Below are positions 1-10,905 of a DNA stretch of 64,000 nucleotides, piece by piece. A model generated the notes under the pieces. The model was given only the letters and a program-made list of their open reading frames with translations, ran no database searches and was not told the DNA's origin. The stretch lies in assembly GCA_030407085.1 (NCBI GenBank), contig CM059585.1, forward strand, positions 120,261,001 through 120,325,000, written 5' to 3'. The position numbers and the translations under genes are program-made. Position 1 is the first letter of the stretch, and the number at the start of each line of letters is the position of its first letter. Source of the stretch: Trichopria drosophilae (taxonomy: Eukaryota; Arthropoda; Insecta; Hymenoptera; Diapriidae).

Positions 1-479
1 AAAATTTTTGTTGTAATTTTACAATATTTTCGTAAATTTCGTACAATAATTTTATATCACTTTTGACAAAACCAACTGAGATCCTACGGAAATTGACAGG
101 TTCTTAAGAATAATAACACTGTTAAAGACAGCGAAAACTTGCACTGTGTCGCTAGCTGTCAGGATACAAAATAATTAAATAAGTACAACAAAACTATATT
201 TATATTAAGCTAACATAATATAATTTTTTTAAAATATTGCACTGATGACTTTTTTAATTATAATCATGCTGAATTACCAAAAATAGTGTATCAACATTTC
301 TCTTTCATTTGTCCAAATATAGCGGAACCGGTCTTATTTAAATTCGTGATAGCTTGTAAGCTTGTACTAATTAGGACTCCTTCGTTACACTTTTCCTACA
401 TTTATTTAAAAATCGACATTTTTAGAAAAGAGTAATGAATTACGGATATGATTTCGTTTAATTTCAATTAATAATTCTG
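1..479. other. AT-rich stretch, no feature seen
   Basis: Low-GC sequence with stops in all frames. No gene, clear repeat or RNA structure was recognised. Confidence 0.5.
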
Positions 480-985
480 TTAGTAAGACTTTCGCTACCA
501 TGTCACACTTGGAGAAAAACATGGTTCGTGTCAAAATTAGTGTTTTCGGCCATATTTTGGCTTATTTCGTAGCAAAGGGGAATTTATTTTTGACAATCGA
601 AATATCATCTCTGAAGTATTTTTCGTGCTGAAAACGGTGGCGCTAGCAGAATTTTGCTATGACGTCACATTTTGGAGAAAAACATGGTTAAATTTAACCT
701 CTTTTTTAACCACATTTAATCTCATTTTTCTCCAAAATGTGACGTGACAACAAAATTCCGCTAGCGCCATCGTTTTTTTTTTTCGTTTTTTCGCAGCTGG
801 AAAAAATAAGCCGGAAATAGTAAATGTGCCAAAAATAAATTCTCTTCTACTACAAAGTAAACCGAAATGGGTCAAAAACCCTATTTTTGACACATTTAAT
901 CTAATTTTTCTCAGAAATGTGAAGTGCTAGCAAATGGTATCACCATCGTTTTCAGTACGAAAACATACGTCGGAAATGATACTTC
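480..985. repeat. Foldback repeat of four ~75-bp modules
   Basis: Four related copies of one module lie in opposing orientation. Two are forward (about 496-545 and 620-695) and two reverse (about 710-775 and 880-955). Shared pieces include GGAGAAAAACATGG, GGTGGCGCTAGC / GCTAGCGCCATC, and a TGACGTCAC box at 660-668. The inner pair alone would form a long hairpin centred near 703. There is no coding capacity; the short frame here is just the hairpin read through. No target duplication was identified, so the element class is unknown. Confidence 0.75.
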
Positions 986-1483
986 GCTTGATAAACGCGG
1001 ACAAAAAGTAAAATTTTTTCGGTCAGTGTAATCAGTAGCAGAAAACTACTAATTGCATTAATAAAACATAGTATTCCATTTTAACTTTCTTAGGAATCTT
1101 GGAATATTGCTTTTAGATCAATTGAGTATAAGTTCGATTGCTATACGTGACACAAATTATATACTGAAGACAGAAAATGTTTTGTAGGAATTGTACGTTT
1201 ATTATTCTGTTTGAAATATTAAACTTAATAACGGAAAACCATGTCGAGGTAAATGATGAAAATGTTATTTAAAACAAATTAACTTTCTCATCAAATAAAT
1301 AAACTGCTATTTTCCGGTACTTCAATCGTACGGACATAACCTCAAATACCAAGTATAGCCTTTCCTGTTGTTAATTCTACTATTTACACATGCCAAAATC
1401 GTTTCTACTATTTCTTCACGGTTTCATTCATCCTTTTCTTGTGTATGGGACGACTTATGAAATACTCCTGAATAGTTGTTTAT
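986..1483. other. AT-rich stretch, no feature seen
   Basis: Unique-looking AT-rich DNA between two foldback elements. Nothing recognisable. Confidence 0.5.
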
Positions 1484-2652
1484 AGTGTTTCGGTCGATAC
1501 CGAGACGAGACCGAGATCGATACCACTCCGTGGAAGTCTCGACGATACCGAGATTCACACACACGAAATCCGAGAGTCTCGGCATTTTTCGACCTACTTT
1601 CTGAAAAAAATCCGAATTTTTTGTAATATCGACGTCAAAATTATACATGACAAAATCACTATTATATATTCACAATCACTATTTTTTAAAATTCTATTCG
1701 TATTTAGCAAGGGTTCTCTTAACCCTAAAATTGTCAGGTTTTTCAGCCCATTGTCAACATGGCGACTACTGTCGGTCAACTGTCGCGGAATGTGAACCAC
1801 AGAGTACAGACACTTTAAAGGCGGTTTTCAAAAGCAAGAAACGCTAAATTAAAATGTCCAATTGCTTAAAAGAGTGGACTATAGAACTATAGCATATTTT
1901 TTTATTAAAAGCAAGGGATTTTGGAAAAAATTTTATTAGGGTTCTAGTTACATAAAAAGTTATTAGGGTTCGTAACTCGGAAAACTAGTCGGATGCTACT
2001 ATATTAAATCTTGAAATTCAGAGATATAGCGACGAGAAAAACGTCCAACATTAATGTTCAAGTCGAATTCTTATAATTTAGAAGAACAATACTTAAAAAA
2101 TTGCTCATATTCAACACTTCATTTTTGAATTTTCAAAATTTCACAATTTGACATTCCATTCTAATGCTGCGAATATTATTTTTCAAGTCAAGAACATATG
2201 AATTATCAATATAATGCTTAACATAATTGCGCTCGCTATTGACATCTTTAATTTGGAATTAATCGAGCTTAAATTCAGCAATCAACGAAATTTGAACATT
2301 GATATCAATGTTCACCTTTTATTACCAGAATTATGAATATTCATAGTATTATAATTCAATATTATACATAATAATTGACATATCGGATGCCTAAATTTAA
2401 TTTTTGTGATTTAATTACTAATTTTTGCAATTTTATACAATAATTTTGATAAATAAAAAAATTTCGGCACCAAGCAATCAAACTAATAGTACCTTAATAG
2501 TAATAAAGTACTCAGAAGAATTAATACTTTATAGGCATAAAGAATACTATGATGGAAATCTATACTTGCAACCCGGACCGATACCGATATCGAGACCGAG
2601 ACCGAGACCGAGACTACTTAAATATCGTCTCACGAGACGAGACCGAAACACT
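1484..2652. mobile_element. Foldback element with GAGACCGA-rich arms
   Basis: The left end reads AGTGTTTCGGTC (1484-1495) and the right end GACCGAAACACT (2641-2652), its exact reverse complement. Both arms (about 1484-1585 and 2571-2652) are rich in GAGACCGA / TCGGTCTC and GATACCGA motifs in opposing orientation, around an AT-rich core without a gene. The core holds a perfect 22-bp palindrome at 2293-2314 centred on ATTGATATCAAT. This looks like a non-autonomous DNA element with simple subterminal arrays. Target duplication and superfamily are not clear. Confidence 0.6.
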
Positions 2653-4194
2653 AGTTGTTTAGTGTTTCGACTTAGACTTTTAGCATCCGACTACGATGGA
2701 CACCTAAAAATTTACTTCGATTTATTATCATTCAATTTAACGCCCCAGGCCCCCTCAGATATTGGACCGATGAGAGCTAATTTTTAGAAAAAACTAAACT
2801 TCTATGACATTTCTAAAATACCAGCAACAAGAAGCCGGGGAAAAAATTTGGTAATATCGGCTGAATGTGCCGTTAGCAGGCAAGTATTAAGTAAGTTCAA
2901 CTGCATTATTATCTCTATTTCCGAAAATTCGGTCAATACTTCATAAATTTCTTTTGTACATTTAGATAATCCTTTAGGTTGAAATTGAGAGCCTGTATTT
3001 GGGAAACCCGTTTCAGTCGTTTTTAATTTTTATTCCAACATCTGGATTACAATTTTAACTACTGAAGATTGTTGAACCTTCTTAATGTTTTATGCTTTTA
3101 GGACTATCGTCCGTATGCAGACAGAAAACATACGTTTTGGGAACTGTACGACCGATGTCTCTGCATGACATCCACTTTTGCGCAAGCTAAACAGTTCTTT
3201 TCACATCCACTAAGAAATCAACATATTATAAATGTTCTACAAGTTAGCAGTTGAGGTATAATAAAAATAAAAAGCACGTCATTTTGGTCTAAATCATACA
3301 ATTTCCAGAAAAACAATTTCTATGAAAAAAAAATACCCATAGAGGTCAGGCAAAGTTATTCTGGATTTTGAAAACCGGATTGCAAATTCCTTATGAACAA
3401 TCCAAAAAATATGCAGAGAATGAAAATCACTGTAATTGATGATTATTTCATTTAACAAGGTCACTTTGGGTCCGCCATCGTGAATTTCGAAAATCTAATT
3501 ATAAATTTCAAATCAGCGCAAGGATACTGGAAATATTAAAAATCGATGAATATTTATTATCTTAGGTTCGCCACATTGGATTCGCCACCTTCAATTTAAT
3601 AAAATCAACATCAGTTTCAGAATCACCTATCCCACAAACCCTTGATAGAGAATTTATTCCAGCAGAATATCATGATTTATTGCTTGATTTTAAAAATTCC
3701 CAAATATTTCGTCGTATTGATTACTTTGTTAATATAATAATAAAATAACATAAATGTAGTATACTAGCTTTGTTTAGTAGACATGTCAGGTACACATTTA
3801 TTATTTTTTCAAACAAATATTGAAAATTACAATTTTATTAAAAATTTGCCCATCGCCATTAGAAAGAGTGGCCTTCAATCAATAAAATTCATATAATCAC
3901 GATTTATTTTATTTGTTTCACATAAGAAATGAACGCTAAAGACGACATAGAATTCGTTTAATCCTTCATCGCCCAGAATTCCATCACTTTGTAACAAATT
4001 GCTATATTCAGACACCAATTTTTATCCTCTAGTCTTTGAGTGTGCTCATTTCGAATGTCAACTAATCGATTTTTCAAAAACAAGAAACACAGTAAATTTT
4101 TTATTTTATTCCAACGAATCTTAAATTAATATTAAAAAAAAACTTAAAACTCCTTAAAACCGTAGATCGGAATGACTTATTGTACTTGAAAGTC
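2653..4194. other. AT-rich intergenic DNA
   Basis: No gene. Between 3460 and 3600 there are scattered GTCCGCCAT / TTCGCCACAT words that may be decayed copies of the ATGGCGG module seen elsewhere; they are too degraded to delimit. Confidence 0.4.
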
Positions 4195-4935
4195 TATGAG
4201 GCGTAATTTCAAATTCAAAATGGCGCATTTGCAATGGCGGTTTTAATTGAAAAGAATAGCGGATTTTTCAATATTTTGTTTTTGGCAAAGTAACTGGATG
4301 TAATAATTACATAGGTTAGGGTGTCTTTAAAGAATTGTTAGAATTTCAACATTCAAAATGGCGGCTGAATTATGGCGGGCGCACATTGACAAGTACAAGA
4401 AACTTAGTATTTGTATGTTTTTTGAGGTAACGTTTATGAATATCAGGTCGCCATTTTTTAATTCCATATAACAGATCGAATACGGAGGACAAAGTTTAAG
4501 CAACTTGATCAGTTAAACAAAAAAATAAGACGATTTATATATCATTCTGTTCACTGACTACAAATACGAGGTCTAATTTGCAAAATTCAAAATGGTATCT
4601 CAAAGTATCTCAAATTTTTTGTATAAGTAGTCAAGTCTTATTGTGAGAGGTAATAGGCCATTCTTGAACCGCCATTTTGAAGTTTATGATAACGATCAAA
4701 TGTTCGTAATCATTGTACCAAAAGAGATATTCAATTTCATTCATTTTAACGGATATATTTTTCATGGTGCGTCAGCCATATTTGTGCGCCGCCATTTTGA
4801 ATTATTTTGAAATTCAAATCACAAATTCATAATGACAACTGAACCCCAACATAACAAAACTAAAACTTTAACAAATCTGATATTCTATGACTTTTCTCAG
4901 TTAAAACTGCCATTTTGAATTTTGCAATTACGTTA
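4195..4935. repeat. Inverted array of ATGGCGG-type motifs
   Basis: Forward motifs such as TTCAAAATGGCG occur at about 4214, 4352 and 4585. Reverse motifs such as CCGCCATTTTGAA occur at about 4669, 4790 and 4908. The block is therefore roughly symmetrical about 4620. The same words build the interior of the piggyBac-like elements at 44.0, 45.6, 55.2 and 62.4 kb. No TTAA-CCCTTT ends were found here, so it is either a decayed copy or a separate array. Confidence 0.6.
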
Positions 4936-5499
4936 CTTTAACGTACATTATTCAACAGCCTTTTCACAATTTGTTAAAAAATCTAAGATTCTTTGTAATA
5001 AGAGTACATTTTCTGTGTTTTTTTGTCTTTGGACAATACTGTAAAATCTATGGGTCGTTCTGGAAAAGAACACATTAAAAGTATGCGATAAAAATTGGGG
5101 TTAATGTTTTATGGCAACAATTTTTTCGAAAACGATCAAATAAGGGAATATTTGATGCAAATTTTGTGTTAACGGGTTAATCGATTAAAACACAGATGGT
5201 TTTAGCAGTATCACTCGACAACACGTGGTTGAAACAAACAGGGATAACCTAACCATATATCCAAACTAGGGTCACATGTCCATCTGGGCACTTGGTCACG
5301 TGGTACGACTTTTGAAACAAAACTTCCACCACATTATTAGTTCATGGTCAATCAGTGTTCCAGAAAGCAGTGAAGTCAATTATGGCATAGCGACATAAAA
5401 AGTATTCATTATCCACACCATATCTGACCATTCTCTATAACCGGCCATCAAGGCAAGATAATAATATTTCTCAAGGTCAAGAAATATTCACTGCGAGCG
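4936..5499. other. AT-rich stretch, no feature seen
   Basis: Intergenic DNA leading into the CpG-rich block. No gene recognised. Confidence 0.4.
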
Positions 5500-6075
5500 A
5501 ATCGTTCCAGTTTATGAATAAAAAGCGTGCTGTAGAATACCGAATCCCGTGGGGGAGTAACGGCATTGCCTCCTGTATCGATCCATGTAAAAAAAATGTA
5601 CGTTACCAGAAAAAAAAACTGCCACCGGCGATTTTTGATGGATCCACGCCGGCTGCCATCGACCTGATCGCTTTGATCAATGACGTCACCAAAAAACACA
5701 AACGTCACCGACCAGCACAGAGACGCTGAGACGTCGCGACGACGACTGCTCCAGCTCTTGACCGACGTACGGAGGCGCGAGAGGTGCATCGATTTTCAGG
5801 GCCGTGCATCGCGAATCATCGGGAGTGCCCGATGCACCCGGTGAAAGGCTGTATGCGTTTATTGTCCTCGACACTGCACACCCGTTGCTGACCGTTACGC
5901 GAGTCGTCGTGTGGAATCCATCCGGAAAAGGGCTTTGTTTTTTTAATGTTGATCAGATCCAGTTCGATCAGTGTCAGTTGTCATCGCGACGTCCGGATAT
6001 ACTGATATTATCAGCGCACACACCCATTTGTTGGGTTCGCCGGGTACCGGTGTGTTTGTTGTAAACAAAGTTTGA
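5500..6075. promoter_or_regulatory. CpG-rich block with CRE, candidate promoter/first exon
   Basis: Base composition changes sharply from about 70% AT to CpG-rich sequence. It holds a palindromic TGACGTCA (CRE/ATF site) at 5681-5688 and an initiator-like CAGTGTCAGTTGTCA around 5967-5981. Several short overlapping frames are open on both strands, as expected for CpG-rich DNA, but none shows a recognisable domain. The best reading is a promoter and/or untranslated first exon of a gene whose body lies elsewhere; orientation is unresolved. A weak donor-like CTG|GTAACG is present on the minus strand near 5600. Confidence 0.4.
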
Positions 6076-6474
6076 CAGCTCGAATGCACCACGGTAGTCA
6101 AAACAAACTTTTTTGGTTTTGTTGTCACGAGGTGATACAACAAGCAATTATTGCAAAATGTGTGATTTTTTTAAAAGTCCAAGGTTTTGAATCTTAGTGC
6201 GCTGAAAACGATTCGGAGGTTTTCGTGAAGGGGTTGACACTTTAGGATTTGTATGGAATCCCTACAAATGTGCGACGTAGTTGTATGCTTCATTGAGTTA
6301 ATTCCAACGTCATAGGCGACGAAAGCAGGTAATAAATCATTACAAAAAAAAAACAATGTCCGGTGAAGTAAACTACTCATTTCTTACGTATTTTGAGTCG
6401 CTTAATCCGAACCCTAGGTCCCTAGGTTTACTTCAGATGGTAAATTTATGAGCCGATTAACTAGATTTTTCAAA

Positions 6475-6515
6475 TTCAAAATAGCGGATCCAAAATGGCG
6501 GACAAAAATGGCAGA
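6475..6515 (+). repeat. Isolated ATGGCGGATCC-type module
   Basis: This short segment has ATAGCGGATCC followed by AAAATGGCGGAC and AAAAATGGC, in the order found inside the piggyBac-like elements further right. It has no reverse partner and no terminal repeat. It is probably a fragment of that family. Confidence 0.5.
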
Positions 6516-6778
6516 AATTAAAAAAATGTATCTGATTTTGACTCCACATATTATGAGGACATTTTAATATTACAATTGTTCTACGTTGATCACAAAAATA
6601 AATTTAAAAATATTCTTTACCAATCTCTCATTTTCAAATTTTGCAAAATCCAAGTATGTGATCTCCGTTGTCGCTACTATTATTTATCATAATAACACAC
6701 ATTGATGACTCTGCTTAATGTACAAATCAAAACCCATTTCATTAATGGGAAAGCAAATTAGCCAGGATAATGATGATT

Positions 6779-6789
6779 GCCACCTAGTG
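6779..6789 (-). promoter_or_regulatory. CTCF-like motif
   Basis: GCCACCTAGTG, read on the minus strand as CACTAGGTGGC, matches the core of the CTCF consensus (CCASYAGRKGGC). It is a motif match only. Confidence 0.3.
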
Positions 6790-8394
6790 ATCCGACAAGT
6801 GTATTATTTGTCATCTTTTATCAATACAGTTCATCTTTCATTGTAGAATATTTTTGCTCTTCCATTTATATTTGATACGACTCTCGTAATTCCTGAAATA
6901 AATACAAAAGTGGGGAAAATGATCATTTTTACGGTTTTCCCTTTGAAATCTACTAAACGAAAATGTGCAATTTTTACTTTTAGATTAGTCGAATGACGTT
7001 AATACAATATAAATATTGAAAGCGAATTCATTATATTCGACGATATTTTAATTTTGTCAGTGCTTTATGAATTAAACACTATTTTGTTGAAGAAATCAAT
7101 AATGTTGGAACCGTATATGAAATTCATTGTCAAATTTGTTCTTGAATTTATAAAATCGCTGATGAAATTGTAACCCGTCATATTGGATACATAATTTTAA
7201 TTTTTTTAAATTGGCAAGTAAATTCAAGCGACCACAAGAAATTCTAAGTACCAAATGGATATTACACATTAACAGTGTAAAATTTATAATTTAGGTCTAC
7301 TTTTATAGAGATATTTTCCAGCTATTAAATTACTTTAATGTTAGGCGATTTTAACATCTAGAAAGGTAAACACGAAACGAAAGGCAACTATCAAATACAT
7401 TATTGTTTAAAGCTTGTTATTTTTATTGTTTTTATTTATTTGTAATAATTACATAAAATAACAATGACATAAGGTTCTTAGACTGGCGTGACTTTTTCTA
7501 CAACAAAACTTGCAATAATATTTTTGTAAATTAATGATTCTTTTGTCTATATTCTTCACTATTGCAATATATTTTTTTGTTAGATTTTTTCACTTCTTTC
7601 AGATGATAATAGCATTAGAAAATATGACTGATCAATTGCAAAAAAATCTGTTCATACCTTCTTTTTTACTTACTACCATATTATTCGTGTACATCAACAC
7701 CTTCCATGCATTAACTGCATAGGGAAAATCCAGCTGGCATTGAGTTATGCAATTAACCATTTGTGACATGCTTGATGAGGTAAGTGTCCCTGGTTGATTT
7801 TTCGACAAGTAGTCAAGATGTCATATATAAAAGAATACACAAAACAATAGAATTCTTATTATTTTTAAAAACCTGCGCACCATTTTATATATAATGGTTT
7901 GAATACTTAAGAGTTATTAAAAATAAATGAGATATGTAACAAGGGGGTCTCAAAAACCATTGAGTAACACGGTGCAATCCGATTTAATTCGAATTTTAAA
8001 AACCATCTGCCATGATAGGCCCGCCATTTTGATCTCAGGGCGTGACTTTAGATTCGCAATTAAAATATGTTGAAAAAATGTGAAAACGGACGAAAGTTTC
8101 ACTAATTAATAAAAAATCTGAAACATACGTCGAATTCAGCGACCCAAAATATTTAAAAAAGGGTAGTCTAGTTCACCGAGCGGCTTTAAGTTTGGATTAC
8201 GTATGACGTATTCCACGTTAAAAAACCGTATTTCGTATATTAATAACAAAAAGTAAACCGAAAATTAAGTAAACGGTAGAAATTTACATCCGAGATTTGT
8301 TCAAGTTTTTTCTAAATCAATAATCTGCATGCTGCTATATAAATACTTTATGTAAATCAGGATTAAATTCTCTTTAAAATAAACAAAAAGTCGC

Positions 8395-8622
8395 TTTTGA
8401 TGCAGTAAATCGAGGCGTAATGGTAGTTTTCTATACAAGGGCGTAAAAGTTTTTTTTACGAATGGGAGTTGTAAATTTCAAACATTCACATTCTATCAAA
8501 AAACATTTTTGCACATGCGCCGAAATATATTTTTTGTTGCAAGGATGCGTAAAGTGTCCCCAAATATCGAAAATAGTCACTTTACACGCACACTGTATCA
8601 AAAATAACTATTTTGTACGATA
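8395..8622. repeat. GGCGTAAAA-type repeat, diverged copy
   Basis: It starts with TTTTGATGCAGTAAATCGAGGCGTAA-like sequence and ends with TGTATCAAAAATAACTATTT. Both words recur in the larger array at 20160-20515. Internal GGCGTAAAAG and TTTACACGC motifs face each other. There is no coding capacity. Confidence 0.55.
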
Positions 8623-9557
8623 AATATTGACGAAGTTACGGACACCTGAACTTTGCAAGTAGAAAGCACCTGAAGTAATCTGGTATTCAAAATGTTATGC
8701 ATGTAATGTATCTTTTTTTTAATGAATGTATTTGACAAATTAGTTTGAATGAAACGACGTGAATCCATAAATGCAAAAAGACGATTCTAAATGCTCGCAT
8801 ATGAGTAATGTTGATAAAGTTTAACAAACATTCTCGTTTTACCGGATACTCTAAATGCTCACATGAAAATTTCAGTTTACGGAAGATAAACAAGCCATTA
8901 ACGAAACATCAACCTAGAATTACAATAAGAATAAATATTGTGTTTTTTTGGTATCAGCATCCTGACTAATTGAAGTTTAGAATTCGTTTGATGCTGTAGA
9001 ACTTTTTGTGGCCTAATCGATAAAGAACTGTACATTAAAATGAATTAAATGCGTATTAGTTATAAATTAATATAAAAAGGTTCTTATCAAATAAGTAAGA
9101 ATTTACTATTAATAAAGATAAAATAATCCTTTAATTCTTAATATTTCATCGTCAAGAAAGGTTCGAGGGTGAAAACTGCCCCATATTGACTCTAAAAAAA
9201 CTTCAAAATAAAATGAATAGGTCCAATTTTTTTTACGAATGAATTACGTAAGTTTTTTTACAAAATCCATTTACAATTGTATGAATTTTACCCGACAATC
9301 GAAAAACAAACAACCCCAAAAGCGCTGCAATAAATTTATGCTGACAATCCAAGATTTTTATAATTTTATTCTGCCATTTTGGATCCATGGCTTTGAAGAA
9401 TTAAAAATCTGACCTTAATAATTTGTAAAGATATGAATCAGAAATTATGTTTAATACCAAGGATTAAATCGTTATATTTAACTATATATATTATTAAAAG
9501 AGAAAAAAAGGGATGACAATCAATGACATTTTATGACATTGTCTGTAAGCCCATAAA
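8623..9557. other. AT-rich stretch, no feature seen
   Basis: No gene recognised. One GCCATTTTGGATCC word near 9372 may be a stray fragment of the ATGGCGG module. Confidence 0.4.
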
Positions 9558-10245
9558 TTATGCCAGTTTTGTATGAATTTGGATGTGTATAGACAGACAT
9601 GAATCCACCGGACCATGTTTTTTTATCAAACTATAGTCTAGTTTTAATCTGTCATCTGGCATAATTAAAATTTTGATATCGAGGTAATCGAGTTCTGGAC
9701 TGTTTTCAATTTCGAAGGTGAATTTAAATCTTCTGCTATTGTCGTAATTATTAAACATTTTTTGAGCCTTCGCACGTGAGAATGTCCTCAACGTATCTGT
9801 AGAAAAAGGATGGTTTAAATGATAATTTCTTTGAAATTTGATTTGTTGTGTATTCAATTACCAAATTTGATAGGGCGGGAGAGAGAGGTGAACCCATTGG
9901 CATGCTGTTTGTAAACACTGTTATTAAATTTAAAGTATGTGGAATCTAAACATGCATTGTTGCTGTTATGAAATCTTGTTCTTCTATAGAGATTATGTTT
10001 TTTAATTTTGTTCCATTTATTTTGGATGCTTTCCAGTTCTCAATCGTTAGATATATTCGTAAACATTGATATCACATCAAATGAAATCATTTTAATGTTT
10101 AATTGCTCTGACTAAGGACCTTACAATGATTTTGTGCACCGGAAGCTCTTTTTTATGATTCAGTTCATAGGAAAATGTATCTCCTAGTGCAAATATATTT
10201 TGAATTACTTATGGTATGGTGACATGGGTAAGGTTTTTAAACCAA
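9558..10245 (-). pseudogene. Penelope-like reverse transcriptase remnant
   Basis: Read leftward on the minus strand, this stretch gives reverse transcriptase motifs of Penelope-like elements (PLEs). SFDVISMFTNI (motif A, about 10060-10095) is followed by MPMGSPLSPALSNLVIE (about 9855-9905). A YVED variant of the catalytic YVDD box sits near 9795 in a shifted frame. Then comes FKFTFEIENSPELDYLDIKI (about 9655-9725), the conserved stretch after the palm. Frameshifts and stops separate the blocks, and the part between the N-terminal region (about 10150-10240) and motif A is deleted compared with the copy at 20.5 kb. Only the last 99 codons form one open frame. The element is non-functional. The family assignment is knowledge of PLE motifs; exact limits are uncertain. 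Confidence 0.8.
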
Positions 10246-10249
10246 CTGT

Positions 10250-10640
10250 TCCGAGTGAAAAAATTGCAAAAATCTTCAAATATAATAACATCAAAATAGT
10301 TTCTCCTCTTTGTAAGATCTAATATAGCAGAAATAAGATCGGGAAAAGATAAATTACCGATGGAAAAACAAAGAGATGTGATATACAAAATACCATGTAT
10401 GCATTGGGATATGCTAGAGGTCAGACTGAAAGAACATTAAAAAAAACAACTTTTTAACAACAAACACTGCGAACAACACAACGGCTTAACACAACATAGA
10501 AACGAAACGTGACATGAATTCAGTTATCAAAAAACAAATATTCTTGCTATGGAAAGAAATTGGAAGAAATGAACCAACATAGAAAATTTCTTTACTATAA
10601 AAAAGAAGAAAAGAATCCAGTAAACATCCGCTTCATTTCC
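10250..10640 (+). pseudogene. GIY-YIG endonuclease remnant of a Penelope-like element
   Basis: The plus strand encodes KDKLPMEKQRDVIYKIPCMH (about 10344-10405). After a frameshift comes GYARGQTERTLKK (about 10405-10445), a diverged form of the CDxxYIGQTxRxLKTR box of PLE-type GIY-YIG nucleases. Further on, a region reading like RNET..HEFSYQKTNILAMERNW (about 10500-10565) matches the conserved C-terminal part of the family. The frame is broken several times. This piece is on the strand opposite to the adjacent reverse transcriptase, so the two cannot belong to one intact gene. The copy at 21.4 kb has the same head-to-head arrangement. Confidence 0.75.
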
Positions 10641-10905
10641 ACAGAAATATAAATTAAAAATAGTTAGTTTAAATTTTTCTCGGTTCACCATACGCACACA
10701 TTAATTCCTAGTTAATGTAAATATTTTCATAAACATTTTCATTTTTTCCCTCTTTTTTCTATATATATTTTTTATCCAATTATAATTTTATATAATCTTA
10801 AGTTGTTGATGTAGGTTATTTTTATTGCCGACCGGTACATCTCAAAACTAAATTAAAAGATATACTTTAAAACGGTCGATAACATTAATAATATGAACAG
10901 TTAAG
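10641..10905 (+). repeat. 3' tail of the Penelope-like copy
   Basis: The stretch from about 10740 to 10905 closely matches 22170-22345. Shared words include CAATTATAATTTTATAT, AAATTAAAAGA and TACTTTAAAACGGTC. It marks the shared right end of the two copies. The intervening 21745-22165 segment of the second copy, which holds the hammerhead-like motif, is absent here. Confidence 0.6.

Larger units (their letters stand above)
6076..8394. other. AT-rich intergenic DNA
   Basis: No gene recognised. A 62-residue frame at 7534-7722 (+) is hydrophobic and Phe/Ile-rich, as AT-rich DNA tends to encode, and is not called. Two small features inside this stretch are listed separately. Confidence 0.4.

Noticed and set aside
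2425..2787. 120-codon plus-strand frame with RPRPRPRLLK repeats
   Set aside because: The Arg-Pro run is simply the GAGACCGA array of a foldback arm; flanking residues have no motif.
4195..4935. Fifth piggyBac-like element
   Set aside because: The interior motif array is present, but neither TTAA nor CCCTTT-type ends could be found.
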